Below, in pieces: positions 19,117-29,400 of a stretch of 64,000 nt of DNA (position 1 is the stretch's first letter; each line of letters starts with the position of its first letter). Both the position numbers and the translations under genes were made by a program. Source of the stretch: Aquabacterium soli (GTDB taxonomy: Bacteria; Pseudomonadota; Gammaproteobacteria; Burkholderiales; Burkholderiaceae_C); the NCBI RefSeq assembly GCF_003933735.1, contig NZ_RSED01000002.1, positions 124,001 to 188,000 on the forward strand, given 5' to 3'. A model generated the notes under the pieces. The model was given only the letters and a program-made list of their open reading frames with translations, was not told where the DNA came from and did not search any database.

Positions 19117-20937
19117 TCACCTTTTCTGTGCGGCCCACCAAGTGGACAAGGCCCAATCCTCGGCTTGGTAGTAGGTGGGGGCTACTGCGGGCTGTTCGAA
19201 CAAGCGCTGCCGGTAGGAAATGCGATGCACGCCGGAATACCAGGCAGGCACGTTGTAGAACTCGAAACGCAGCACCCGGTCGAGCGAGCGCAGAGATGCG
19301 ATCTGCTCAGGCCGTGTCGTCGCGCTCAGCACCTTGTCGAGCAGTTGATCCACCGCCTCGTTCTTGACGCCACCAAAGTTAGAGGAGCCTTCCGTGCCGG
19401 CCGACTTCGAGCTGAACTGATCGAGCAGGTCCGCGCCCGGTGACAGACTGCCTCGCAGGTTCAGGCTCATCAACTCGAAATCAAACGTGTCCAGACGCTT
19501 TTGAAGCAAGGCAAAGTCGATCACCTTGTAACGCGCCTCGATGCCCAGCTTGGCCAGGTTCTGCGTGAATGGCGTGACGACCCGCGCCATGGATGCGCCC
19601 TGGCTAATGTCATCAAGCAACTCGATCGTGAAGGGTTGGCCCTGGGCATTGCGCAGAGCGCCGTCGCGGTAGGTCCAGCCGGCCTGCGCCAGCAGCTCAC
19701 GGGCCTTGCGCAGATTAGCGCGCAGGCTGGACGGCGCTGCCGTGCTCGGCGGCTGGGGCACCGGCTGCGTGAACACCTCGGGCCGCACATGCTTGCGCAG
19801 GGGCTCCAGCAGCGCCAGTTCATCCGGCCCCGGCAAGCCCTTGGCCTCGAAATCGCCGCCTGTGAAATAGCCTCGTACTCGGGAGTAAGAGTTGAAAAAC
19901 AGCTGGCGGTTCATCCACTCGAAATCCATCGCCAGGCCAATGGCTTGACGCACGCGGGAATCCTTGAACTTGGCCAGGCGCGTGTTGAAGATGTAGGACT
20001 GCACCCCCACGGCATTGCGGTGCTTGAACTCGACCTTGGCCAGTTCACCATTGTCGAACTTGACCCCGGTGAGGCGGCGTGCCCACTCCCGGGCACTGCT
20101 GATCTGGATGAAGTCGAACTCGCCGGCCTTGTAGCCCTCCAGGCGTGCCGTGTCGTCCTGGTAAATCTTGTAGGTGATGCGATCGAAGTTGAACTGCCCC
20201 TTGCGCACGTTGAGCTGTGCGGCCCAGTAGTGGGGGTCACGCTCATAGGTGACGTCCTTGCCGAACGTGACCCGGCCAATGCGGTAAGGCCCAGAGCTGA
20301 TGGGCTGATCGGTGATGATCTTGTCGAAGGGCTTGAGCTTGCCATCGGGCTGAAGCCCCCACTTGTGGCTGAAGATGGGCACGCTCCCGGCCAGCAAGGG
20401 CAGTTCAGCACTGCGGCGCCTGAAGTCGAAGCGCACCGTGCGGCGGTCCAGCACCGTCACGCCCTTGACGTCACCGAAGGCCACCTTGTACACCGGCGAA
20501 GCCTCCTTGCTGACCAGCCGGTCAAAGGATGTCTTGACGTCAACAGCCAGCACGGCGTCCCCGCTGGAGAAACGCGCCTTGGGATTGAGGCGGAAGATGA
20601 CGGACAGGCCATCCGGCGCCACGGCAACGTCTTCCGCCAGCAGGCCGTAAGCCGTGGTCGGCTCGTCGAGCGTGCCCGTCAACAGGCTTTCGAACAACAG
20701 GTCCGACAACCCGGGAGGGGATGTGCCCTTGAGGGTGAACGGGTTGTACTTGTCGAAATTGCTGATGCGCAGAGGTGCGATCAGCGAAATCTCCCCCCCC
20801 TTGGGGGCCGATGGGTTGACATAGTCGAAGTGATCAAACCCTGCGGGGTACTTGATGTCGCCGAACTGGGCATACGCATGGGCAGCCCAGGTTGGCAGAC
20901 AGGCACTGAACAGAAGGAAGGTCCAGAACAAACGCAT
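19117..20937 (-). CDS. yejA: Periplasmic peptide-binding protein YejA
   Basis: A 606-aa extracellular solute-binding protein family 5 member. The signal peptide is MRLFWTFLLFSACLPTWAAHAYA, given in two parts: charged MRLFW then a hydrophobic core ending in AHAYA. Mature chain features are FGDIKYPAGFDHFDYVNPSAPKGG (split: FGDIKYPAGF and FDYVNPSAPKGG) and FNPYTLKG-type KYNPFTLKGT, all marks of YejA. In E. coli YejABEF imports peptides including microcin C; in Agrobacterium it imports muropeptides. The start at 20937 gives a proper signal peptide; the longer frame upstream is a shadow of the S66 gene. Confidence 0.94.
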   Translation of the reverse strand: MRLFWTFLLFSACLPTWAAHAYAQFGDIKYPAGFDHFDYVNPSAPKGGEISLIAPLRISNFDKYNPFTLKGTSPPGLSDLLFESLLTGTLDEPTTAYGLLAEDVAVAPDGLSVIFRLNPKARFSSGDAVLAVDVKTSFDRLVSKEASPVYKVAFGDVKGVTVLDRRTVRFDFRRRSAELPLLAGSVPIFSHKWGLQPDGKLKPFDKIITDQPISSGPYRIGRVTFGKDVTYERDPHYWAAQLNVRKGQFNFDRITYKIYQDDTARLEGYKAGEFDFIQISSAREWARRLTGVKFDNGELAKVEFKHRNAVGVQSYIFNTRLAKFKDSRVRQAIGLAMDFEWMNRQLFFNSYSRVRGYFTGGDFEAKGLPGPDELALLEPLRKHVRPEVFTQPVPQPPSTAAPSSLRANLRKARELLAQAGWTYRDGALRNAQGQPFTIELLDDISQGASMARVVTPFTQNLAKLGIEARYKVIDFALLQKRLDTFDFELMSLNLRGSLSPGADLLDQFSSKSAGTEGSSNFGGVKNEAVDQLLDKVLSATTRPEQIASLRSLDRVLRFEFYNVPAWYSGVHRISYRQRLFEQPAVAPTYYQAEDWALSTWWAAQKR

Positions 20938-20966
20938 GGCGTTGATTCTGCACCATCCCTGACGGG

Positions 20967-22088
20967 CTACCACATCACGAAGACATCGCGTCCCTGAACC
21001 ACCACATTGACTTTCCGCCCCAGCGGAAGTGACAGCTTGGTCGGCACGTGGCCAAAGGGCAGCCCGGTGAGGATCGGTGTGCGCGTGACGCTGCGCAGGT
21101 GCTCGATGGTGGACTTGATCGTGTAGCCCCGGTCCAGCGGCGATTTGCGGTATTCGGTGAAGGCACCCAGCACGATGGCCTTCTGCTGGTCGAGCACGCC
21201 GGCCTGGTGCAGTTGCAGCAGTGCGCGCTCGATGCGGTAGGGATGCTCGTTCACGTCTTCCAGGAAGAGCACGCCGTTCTTGATCTTGGGAAAGTGCGGC
21301 GTTCCCAACAGGGCCTGCAGGATGGACAGGTTGCCGCCCCACAGGCGCCCGGCCGTTTCCAGCCCGTCGAAGCCGGCCTCGGTGCGAAAGCCCACGGCCT
21401 CTAGCTGGCCGGTCATGGCCTCGACGAAGCATTCCTGGGTGACGTCGTCGCCGCCGTCCGGGTTGTCGTCGCTGCCGAAGTCCCCACACGCCATCGGGCC
21501 TGCCCACAGGCCCGCCGTGATGCCGTGCGGCGCTGAGGCCGGGCCAGCGGCGTTGTGCGCCAGCGCGGCCAGTTGGAAGGCGGTGACATCGCTGTAGCCC
21601 ACCCAGGCCGTGCCGCGCTCAATGCTGCGGGCGATCAGGGGCCAGTCGATGCGGTCGAGCAGGCGCATCAGGCCGTAGCCGCCACGGGCGGCCAGGGCCA
21701 CGTCGGGTGCGTCCTCGGCCACACGGTGCAGGGCGGCCAGGCGCACATCGTCCTCGCCGGCAAAGCGCTGGTGCTTGCTCAGGGCATCGGTATCCAGCGA
21801 CGCGTCGAAGCCCAGAGCCTTGAGCCGCTTCACGGCTCGGCGCCCCTGCGCGGCCTTGGCCACGACACCGGCTGGGCTGAAGACCGTCAGGCGGCGCGGG
21901 CGCTGCAGCATGTCGCCATGGTCGTGCCCGCAATCGGGGCCACAGCCGTGGTCATGGTGCTCGTGCGCGTGCGCGTGCGCGTGCGCGTGCGCGTGCGCGT
22001 GCGCGTGGCCATGGTCGCCATGGTCATGGGCGGCCGCGGCAGCGTTCTTGCGGGAGGCGGACTTCTTGGCGGCAGGGCGTGCAGACAT
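20967..22088 (-). CDS. S66-family LD-carboxypeptidase (LdcA/MccF-like) with His-rich N-terminus
   Basis: A 373-aa cytoplasmic serine carboxypeptidase of family S66. The Ser-Glu-His triad is visible: Ser166 in GYSDVT, Glu281 in DVNEHPYRI and His347 in PFGHVPTKL. LdcA members cut the terminal D-Ala from murein tetrapeptides; MccF members cleave microcin C. Unusually, residues ~20-60 form a His/Asp-rich tail with an alternating Ala-His stretch followed by EHHDHGCGPDCGHDHGD, which looks like a metal-binding appendage and is encoded in part by a 6-bp microsatellite. The yejA start lies 29 bp downstream, so it is probably co-transcribed with the peptide importer. Confidence 0.9.
   Translation of the reverse strand: MSARPAAKKSASRKNAAAAAHDHGDHGHAHAHAHAHAHAHAHEHHDHGCGPDCGHDHGDMLQRPRRLTVFSPAGVVAKAAQGRRAVKRLKALGFDASLDTDALSKHQRFAGEDDVRLAALHRVAEDAPDVALAARGGYGLMRLLDRIDWPLIARSIERGTAWVGYSDVTAFQLAALAHNAAGPASAPHGITAGLWAGPMACGDFGSDDNPDGGDDVTQECFVEAMTGQLEAVGFRTEAGFDGLETAGRLWGGNLSILQALLGTPHFPKIKNGVLFLEDVNEHPYRIERALLQLHQAGVLDQQKAIVLGAFTEYRKSPLDRGYTIKSTIEHLRSVTRTPILTGLPFGHVPTKLSLPLGRKVNVVVQGRDVFVMW
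21963..22004. repeat. Hexanucleotide microsatellite (GTGCGC)x7 inside the S66 gene
   Basis: Seven perfect tandem copies of GTGCGC on the plus strand, read as GCGCAC (Ala-His) in the gene. Copy-number change would add or remove Ala-His pairs without frameshift. Confidence 0.92.
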
Positions 22089-22143
22089 GGCGTGGGTACA
22101 GCGTTGGTACGGCGTTGGTACGGCGTGGTTCAGGCCAGCGGCC

Positions 22144-22743
22144 TCACTCGCCCCGCATCAGCGAGTCGAGCGTGAGGTCGTAGGCGGGGCCGAAGGTGTC
22201 CAGGAAGTAGCGCACCTCGGGCAGCATGTGGTCGCGGAGCTTGCGCTCGATCTGTTGCGCGGCCTGCTCGAACTCGCGGTTGCCATAGCGCAGCTCGGCA
22301 CGGCACTTGAGCCAGGCAGACAGGTTGTCGGCCGCCTTGACCAGCACGGCCTCGGCCTCCGGCCACTGGGCGTGGTCCATGGCCGACTGCACCCCCGGCT
22401 GCAAGGCCGGCGGCAGCAGTTTGAGCATTTCATGGCCCACCTGCTCTTCCAGGTGGGCGGTGGCCTGGCGCATGGCCGGCGAATACTTCACCGGCGTGGG
22501 CAGGTCGCCCGTGATGGCCTCGGTGGCATCGTGGAACAGCGCCCGCACGGCCACGGCGTTGGGGTCGATGGGCTTGCCCAGCACGTCACGCGCGATGAGC
22601 GCGAGCGCATGGGCCAGCACGGCCACCTCCCAGCTGTGCTGGGCCACATCTTCTTCAATGGCGTTGCGCATCAGCCCCCAGCGCTTGATGAAGCGCAGGC
22701 GCGAAAGATGCGCGTAAAAGGGGCTGACTGGCGGGGTGGCCAT
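22144..22743 (-). CDS. yfbR: HD-domain 5'-deoxynucleotidase, YfbR-like
   Basis: A 199-aa HD-superfamily phosphohydrolase. Metal ligands appear as EDVAQHSWEVAVLAH, LFHDATEAITGDLPTPVK and KAADNLSAWLKC, which match YfbR (5'-deoxyribonucleotidase acting on dNMPs in nucleotide salvage). The length equals that of E. coli YfbR (199 aa). It begins 17 bp after the upstream marR-like gene and ends 55 bp before the S66 gene on the same strand, so all may share one transcript. Confidence 0.9.
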   Translation of the reverse strand: MATPPVSPFYAHLSRLRFIKRWGLMRNAIEEDVAQHSWEVAVLAHALALIARDVLGKPIDPNAVAVRALFHDATEAITGDLPTPVKYSPAMRQATAHLEEQVGHEMLKLLPPALQPGVQSAMDHAQWPEAEAVLVKAADNLSAWLKCRAELRYGNREFEQAAQQIERKLRDHMLPEVRYFLDTFGPAYDLTLDSLMRGE

Positions 22744-22760
22744 GGCGGTATCGGGCTAGG

Positions 22761-23309
22761 TCAGGCGGCGGACGCGCCGCCGGCCGTGGTGATCTTGCCC
22801 AGCAGCGCGATCAACTGGGCCTGCTCGTCGGCGCTCAGCGCGCTGCCGGAGCGGCGGTCCTGCTCGACCACGGCGGCGATGATGGCGTCCAGATCGGCGC
22901 GGCCCTGGTCCGTCAGTTCGAGCCCCAGGGCGCGCTTGTCAGTGGGGCATGGCACGCGGCGCACGTAATCCATGCTTTCGAGCGAATTGATCAGCGCCAC
23001 GGCACCAGAGCGGGCAATGCCCAGCACATTGGCCAGTTCGGTGAGCTTCAGGCTGGGGTTGCGCGAGATGATGACCAGCGCGGAAAAACGCGGCGGCGTG
23101 ATGTTCCAGCGCGTCAGCGCGGCGATGAACAGCTCGTACTGGACGATCTGGGCACGGCGCACCGCATAGCCCAGCAAACCATCGAGCACCCCATAGTCGA
23201 TGCCAGGCACCCGGGGGTTGAAGGGCGCGTCTTCGGCGGGCGGGAGGTACACCTCAGGCGTGGATGGTCGACGTGGGCTCATGAACAAGAACGGCCGGGG
23301 GCTGTTCAC
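22761..23309 (-). CDS. MarR-family transcriptional regulator
   Basis: A MarR-type regulator of up to 182 aa. The winged helix is at about residues 70-140 (PSLKLTELANVLGIARSGAVALINSLESM, wing CPTDKRALGLELT), written here as adjoining pieces around TELANVLGIARSGAV. A GTG at 23309 gives the full length; ATG 23282 gives 173 aa, and neither has a good ribosome binding site. It is the first gene of the run that continues through yfbR, S66 and yejABEF, so it may control that run. Confidence 0.88.
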   Translation of the reverse strand: MNSPRPFLFMSPRRPSTPEVYLPPAEDAPFNPRVPGIDYGVLDGLLGYAVRRAQIVQYELFIAALTRWNITPPRFSALVIISRNPSLKLTELANVLGIARSGAVALINSLESMDYVRRVPCPTDKRALGLELTDQGRADLDAIIAAVVEQDRRSGSALSADEQAQLIALLGKITTAGGASAA

Positions 23310-23532
23310 CGTCCGGCCGAGCGAGGTGTTGTTCGTACGATTGTGCGTGATCGGGGCGGTGGCATGGGGGGCTCGCGCCCTTCGCCCTCCCCGGGCGTAG
23401 CGGGACTATAGCACCGGCCCGCCCTGCGGGATTGGGGCTTTTCAACACCCCTGCCGCGCATCAAGCGGGGGATCCCGACGGGGTCATCGCGGACGTGACA
23501 TGCTGGCGGTCTAAGACCCCACAGGAGACGCC

Positions 23533-23871
23533 ATGAAACGCCTTGCAACACTCGTGCTTGCCGCCCTCGCCTGCATGATCTCGGTGCCGTCGTTCGCACA
23601 AGGCCAGGTCGCTCGTGAGCAGCGTGACCAGTTCGCGGCCACCACGGCGGAACGCTGCATCCAGACACAGCGTGCCGACCCCACCCAGGCCGCCCAGACC
23701 GATGCAGGCATTCGCCAGTTCTGTGGCTGCTATTCGCGGCGCGTGGCAGACGCCATGCCCGACGACGTGCTGAACACCTCCGTGTCAGCGGCCACGCCGG
23801 AGCAACTGGCAACGACGCAATCCATCATGCGCCAAGCAGCCCAAGCCTGCCGCAGCGCCTCGCAGCCCTGA
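23533..23871 (+). CDS. Small secreted protein with conserved cysteines
   Basis: A 112-aa protein with a Sec signal peptide (MKRLATLVLAALACMISVPSFA, cleavage expected after SFA). The mature part of about 90 residues has four cysteines: one in ERCIQ, two in FCGCYS and one in QACRS, consistent with two disulfides in the periplasm. No family was recognised with confidence; the FCxCY pattern is common among short Burkholderiales secreted proteins. A GGAG site precedes the ATG. It converges with the efflux operon end. Confidence 0.7.
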   Translation: MKRLATLVLAALACMISVPSFAQGQVAREQRDQFAATTAERCIQTQRADPTQAAQTDAGIRQFCGCYSRRVADAMPDDVLNTSVSAATPEQLATTQSIMRQAAQACRSASQP

Positions 23872-23888
23872 CGGCACACCGCCCTTTT

Positions 23889-25307
23889 TCAAGGCTGCGA
23901 CCAGCCACCCCCCAGCGCCCGCACCAACTGCACGGACGCACGGCGCTGGCGGGTGTCCAGATCCAGCGCATTGCGGCGTGCCTGCAGGTTCGCGGTCTGG
24001 GCTGCCACCACATCCAGGTAGCTGGCCACGCCTTCGCGGTAGCGGTTGCTGGCCAGATCCAGTGAGCGCTGGGCCGCCGCCGTAGCGTCTCGCTCGGCAT
24101 CTGCCGCCTCGCCATACTGGCTCAGCAGGGCCAACTGGTCTTCCACCTGCTGGAAGGCCGTCAACACCACGCCACGGTAGTTCTGGCCGGCCTCGTCGAG
24201 CGAGGCCTCGGCGCGGGAGATGTCGGCCTTTCGGCGTCCACCATCCAACAGGTTGACGAGCAAGGTGGGGCCGATGGCCCAGAACAGGTTGGGGGCCTGG
24301 ATGAAGCGGTCCAGATCGCTGCTCTGGTAGCCCGCCTGCGCACCCAGCACCAGGCTCGGAAACACGGCCGATCGCGCCACGCCGACGCTGGCGTTCGCGG
24401 CCGACACACGGCGCTGGGCCGCGGCGATGTCGGGCCGGCGCTGCAGCAGGGTGGACGGCAGCCCGACTGGAACCACAGGCATCGCGACCTCGACCGCCTT
24501 GGGCTCGATCGAGAAACTCGACGCATTGGCGCCCACGAGGGCCGCGATGGCATGCTCCAGCAAAGCGCGCTGCGCCTGCTGCTGACGCAGTTGCGATCGC
24601 GTGGACGCCAGCTGGTTCTGGGCCCGTGCCAGGTCGAGCCCGGAGGCGATGCCGCCCTGGTGGCGGCGGCCGATCGTTTCGGCGGCGCGCGCATAGGCCG
24701 CCTCGGTTTCACGCAGCAGCGCGGCCTCGCGGTCCAGGCCCCGGAGCGCGATCAAGGTGTCGGCCAGGCGGGCCTGCAAGGCCAGGCGTGCATTGGCCAG
24801 GTCGGCCTGGGCGGCCTGCTGCAGCGCCTCGCCCGCACCGACCTGCTGGCGAACACGGCCCCACAGGTCCAGCTCGTACTGGAAATCCAGGCCGAGCGTG
24901 CCGCTGTTGTAATAGTCAGGCGAGGTAGGGCCGAGCACCCGCAGGGGCCGGCGCTCTGACTGGCGGATGCGCTGCGCGTTCAGCGAGGTGCCCAATGACG
25001 GCGACTGTGCGGCCCGCAGCGCATCGGTGGCCGCGCTGGCCTGCTGGTAGCGCGCGAGCGCACTGCCCAGGTCAGGGCTGTTCGCCAGCAGTTGCTGTTG
25101 CAGCGCGTCCATCTCGGGATCGCCGTAAAGCGCCCACCAGGCGGGGCGCGGCACGTTGTCAGCCGGTTCGGCGCTGACCCACGGGCCACGTGCTTCCTTG
25201 AAGGCCGATGCCAAAGGCAGCTGCGGCGTGTCGGCGACGGGCGCCTGGCTGCAGCCGACACTTCCGATGGCCACAGCCAGGGTCGCTGCAAGAAGGTCGG
25301 CTCTCAC
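23889..25307 (-). CDS. RND efflux outer-membrane lipoprotein (NodT/OprM family)
   Basis: A 472-aa TolC-like channel of the NodT family. The N-terminus has a lipoprotein-like signal ending in GSVGC, giving a lipidated Cys at residue 19. Two repeated OEP domains are seen; markers are WWALYGDPEMDALQQQLL and ERDATAAAQRSLDLASNRYREG, each a part of the conserved coiled-coil hairpins. It starts with GTG overlapping the stop of the adaptor gene (GTGA). It forms the outer-membrane exit duct of the tripartite pump. Confidence 0.93.
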   Translation of the reverse strand: MRADLLAATLAVAIGSVGCSQAPVADTPQLPLASAFKEARGPWVSAEPADNVPRPAWWALYGDPEMDALQQQLLANSPDLGSALARYQQASAATDALRAAQSPSLGTSLNAQRIRQSERRPLRVLGPTSPDYYNSGTLGLDFQYELDLWGRVRQQVGAGEALQQAAQADLANARLALQARLADTLIALRGLDREAALLRETEAAYARAAETIGRRHQGGIASGLDLARAQNQLASTRSQLRQQQAQRALLEHAIAALVGANASSFSIEPKAVEVAMPVVPVGLPSTLLQRRPDIAAAQRRVSAANASVGVARSAVFPSLVLGAQAGYQSSDLDRFIQAPNLFWAIGPTLLVNLLDGGRRKADISRAEASLDEAGQNYRGVVLTAFQQVEDQLALLSQYGEAADAERDATAAAQRSLDLASNRYREGVASYLDVVAAQTANLQARRNALDLDTRQRRASVQLVRALGGGWSQP

Positions 25308-26461
25308 GGTGCAGCCTTCTTCGTGTTGTCGGCCAAGGCCACTCGCACCCGGTCGCCCTCGGACACGCCATCGGGCGGGTTCTGGATCACGCGGTCGTCC
25401 TTGCCAAGGCCGCCTGCCAACTCGACACTGGCCCCCAGGTCACGCGCGATGGTGACCTGCTTGAGCCGCACACGATCGGTGCTGTCCACCGTGGCCACCC
25501 GCACGCCCTGCTTGCCGAAGATCAGCGCACCTGGCGGCACGCTCAAGCCGGCGGCATCGGCCTTCGCATCGAAACGCACCGAGGCAAAGCCGCCGGGCAG
25601 CAACTCGCCGGCTGTGTTGTCCACGGCCAGCTGCACCAGCATGGCGCCAGACGCCATGCTGATGGACTGGGACAGCGACTGCACCTTGGCCGCATAGGTG
25701 CGGCCAGGGCGTTCAGGCACGGTGATCTCGGCCAAGGCCCCCTGCCGCACCTGCGCCACCTGCCGCTGCGGCACATTGACATACACCCGCAACCGCCGGA
25801 TGTCGGACACCACGAACAGCTCGCTGCCCGGCGTTCCGCCGACACCGATCAGCGCGCCCACATCGGTGTTGCGCGCCGTGACCACGCCGTCGAAGGGCGC
25901 GACCAGGCTGGTGTAGCGCTGCAGCGACTGCACGCGGTCGACATTGGCCTGCAAGGCGTTGACGGCCGATTGCTTGGCCGACAGGTCTCCGGCCTTTTCA
26001 TCGGCCTCCTGCTTGGAGACGGAATCGGTGGCCAGCAGCGCTTGCCAGCGCTGCGAGGTGGTGGTGGCCAACGCGGCGTTGCTGCGCGCGGTGGCCAGCT
26101 CGGCCTTGGCCTGCAGCAGCTGCTGGTCAAGATCCGGGGTCTCGATCACACCGAGCACCTGGCCCGCCTTGACCGGCGCACCGATGTCGACGTTCCATTG
26201 CTTGAGGTAGCCGCTGACGCGGGCGTAGATCGGCGCACGGGACCAGGCCTCGATGCGCGCGGGCAACTCCAGGGCGCCCCCCGCCGTCGGCACGGGGACA
26301 CCCACGGCCACCGTGGGCACGGCCTGAGCCGCCGCGCGCTGGTCCAGTTGCTCGGCATGCAGGTGGCGATCGACCAGGCCGGCGGCCACCACCGCGATGG
26401 CCAGCGCCACCGCGGCCAGGGCAAAGACCCGTTGTTTGGGGCGAGACACTTCAGTGGGCAT
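25304..26461 (-). CDS. RND efflux periplasmic adaptor (HlyD/MFP family)
   Basis: A 385-aa membrane-fusion protein. An N-terminal helix (residues ~10-28, VFALAAVALAIAVVAAGLV) anchors it, followed by the barrel-sandwich strand YLKQWNVDIGAPVKAGQVL, an alpha-hairpin (~105-190), YTSLVAPFDGVVTARN, and a beta-barrel with VNVPQRQVAQVRQG. The start at ATG 26461 (MPTEVSRPKQ) overlaps the pump gene by 11 bp; longer in-frame extension is a shadow of the pump gene. It links pump and outer-membrane channel. Confidence 0.94.
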   Translation of the reverse strand: MPTEVSRPKQRVFALAAVALAIAVVAAGLVDRHLHAEQLDQRAAAQAVPTVAVGVPVPTAGGALELPARIEAWSRAPIYARVSGYLKQWNVDIGAPVKAGQVLGVIETPDLDQQLLQAKAELATARSNAALATTTSQRWQALLATDSVSKQEADEKAGDLSAKQSAVNALQANVDRVQSLQRYTSLVAPFDGVVTARNTDVGALIGVGGTPGSELFVVSDIRRLRVYVNVPQRQVAQVRQGALAEITVPERPGRTYAAKVQSLSQSISMASGAMLVQLAVDNTAGELLPGGFASVRFDAKADAAGLSVPPGALIFGKQGVRVATVDSTDRVRLKQVTIARDLGASVELAGGLGKDDRVIQNPPDGVSEGDRVRVALADNTKKAAP

Positions 26462-29400
26462 GAGAGGGAACTCCAGAATCAGGCAGCGACGGGGTCGGGG
26501 CGGTACGGCGGCCATCACGGGCATGCGCCAGGCTGAACACCACGGGCACGAAGACCAGCGTGGCGATCGTCGCGAAGATGAGGCCGCCAATCACGGCGCG
26601 GCCCAGCGGGGCGTTCTGCTCACCGCCCTCGCCTGCCCCCAGCGCCATGGGCAGCATGCCGATGACCATGGCCAGGGCCGTCATCAGCACCGGGCGGAAA
26701 CGCACGAAACCGGCCTCGAGCGCGGCCGCCGTCGCGTCGCCCAGCACGGCCAGGCGCTCACGCGCGAAGCTGATCACCAGCACGCTGTTGGCCGTGGCCA
26801 CGCCCATGCACATGATCGCGCCCGTGAGCGCGGGCACCGACAGGGTGGTGTTGGTGGCGAACAGCATCCACACGATGCCGGCCAGTGCAGCAGGCAGCGC
26901 CGAGACGATCACCGCCGGATCCAGCCACGACTGGAAGTTCACCACGATGAGCAGGTAGATCAGCACGACCGCGCCCAGCAGCCCGAACAGCAGGCCTGAA
27001 AAGGCACGGTCCATGGTGCGCACCTGGCCCAGGATCTGCACGTTCGAGCCCTTGGGCACGTCGGCCGCTGTCTCGGCCAGCACGCGCCGGATGTCGCGGG
27101 CCACGGCGCCCAGATCGCGGTCTTGCGTGGACGCGTGGATCTGCACCATGGACTGGATGTCGTACTGGCTGATCAGCGCGCTGCCTGTGGCGCGATCCAG
27201 ACGCGCCAGGCCACCCAGCGTGGTGGCGTTGGGCGACACGCCATTGCCCACGGGCAGGTTCGACAAGGCGGCCAGCGAATCGAGCTCGTGCTGCGGCGTC
27301 TGCATCACGATCGGGTAGCTCACGCCGTTGGCAGGGTTCAGCCAGTAGGTGGGGGCCACCTGGCTGCTGCCGGCCAGGTTGACCACCAGGCTGTTGGTCA
27401 CGTCGCGCGTGCTCAAGCCCAGCAGCTGCGCCTGCGTGCGGTCCACATCCACATTGAACATCGGCGCCTTGTTGGACTGCTGGATGCGCGCATCGGCCAC
27501 GCCCGGGATGGCCTTGACGCGCTTGAGCACCTGCTGTGCATACGCATAGTTGGCCTCCACGTTGCGCCCCCTCACCTGGATGTCGATGGGCGCAGGCGCG
27601 CCGAAGTTCAGGATCTGGCTGACGATGTCGGCCGGGGGGAATGAGAAGGTGGTGTCCGGGAACTCACGCGGCAGCACCTCGCGCAGTTCACGCACGTAGT
27701 CGGCCGTCGGGCGGTGGTCTTCGCTCAGGGCGATCTGGAAGTCGCCATCGTGCGAGCCCATCACGCCGGTGTTGTTGTAGGTGAGGTTGATGCTGCTGTT
27801 GGGCATGCCGATGTTGTCCACCAGCGCGGCGATCTCATGAGGCGGCACGATGCGGCGGATGGCCTGCTCGATGCGCGCGAAACGCACCGCCGTCTCTTCC
27901 ACCCGCGTGCCGATCGGCACACGCACATGCATCAGGATCTGGCCCGAATCGACCTGCGGGAAGAAGTTGCTGCCGATGAAGGGCACCAGCGCAAAAGACA
28001 GCAGCACCACGCCTGAAAAGCCGATCAGGAACACCTTGCGGTGCCTGAGCGCGCCATCGAGCAGGCCATGGTAGCCCGCGCGGAAACGCTCGAAGCGGGC
28101 CTCGAAGCCCCGCTGGAAACGCACCAGCGGATTGCTGGAGCGCGGCAAGGCAGTGTCGTTGCCGTGCATGTCCGTGTGCGGCGCGTGCGGTCGCAGCAGG
28201 TACTTGGCCATGGTGGGCACCAGCGTGCGCGACAGGATGAAGGAGCACACCATCGCGAAGATCACGGCCTCGGCCATGGGCACGAACAGGAATCGCGACA
28301 CGCCCTCCAGGAAGAACATCGGGATGAACACGATGCAGATGCACAGCAGCGACACGAAGGCCGGCGCGACGATCTGCTGTGCACCATCGAGGATGGCGCT
28401 CTCGACATCCTTGCCCTGCTCGAGGTGCCAGTTGATGTTCTCGATGGTGACGGTGGCATCGTCGACCAGGATGCCCACGGCCAGCGCCAGGCCACCCAGG
28501 GTCATCAGGTTGAGCGTTTCACCGATGGCCGACAGGCCGATGATCGAACCCAGGATGGACAGCGGGATCGACACCGCGATGATCACGGTGGAGCGCCAGC
28601 TGCCCAGGAACAGCAGGATCATCACGCTGGTCAGTGCGGCGGCGATGACACCTTCCATGGCCACGGCCTTGACGGCCGCCCGCACGAACACCGATTGGTC
28701 GTTGATGGGCAGCACCTGCAGTGCCTCGGGCAAGGCGTCCTTCAGTTCGGCCAGCTTGGCACGCACGCCGTCGACGATGGCCAGCGTGGACGCAGAGCCG
28801 TTCTTGAGCACTGACATCAGCACCGAGCGCCCGCCATCGACGTGCACGATGTTGGTCTGCGGCGCGTTGCCATCGTGCACTTCGGCCACATCGCGCAGGT
28901 AGATGGTGCTGCCGTTGACCACCTTGACGGGCAGGCGCCCCAGCTCTTCGATGGCCGAGGGGGCGCTGTTGAGCTGCAGCGCGTACTCCAGCTCACCGAT
29001 CTTCTGCGTGCCGATGGGCGTGAGCACGTTCTGCGCGGCAAGCGCCGCCGCCACATCCTGCGCCGACAGGCCCCGCGCCTGCAGCGCGCTGGGCTTGATG
29101 TCGATCTGCACCTGGCGTTGCTTGCCGCCATAGGGCAGCGGGATGGCCGCACCGGGCACGGTCACCAGTGGCGTGCGCACCGTGTTGAAGCCCAGATCGA
29201 ACAACTGCTGCTCCGACAGCCCCTTGCCCGACAAGGCCAGCTGCAGGATGGGCACCGTGGCTGCGTTGTAGTTCAGGATCAGTGGCGGCGTGATGCCGGC
29301 GGGCATCTGGCGCAAGGCCACCTGCGAGACGGCCGTGACCTGGGCATTGGCCACCGCCACATCGACACCGGGCTGGAAGAAGATCTTGACCACGCTCACA

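Noticed and set aside
21963..22004. Repeat array as a possible CRISPR
   Set aside because: It is a continuous 6-bp coding repeat without spacers.
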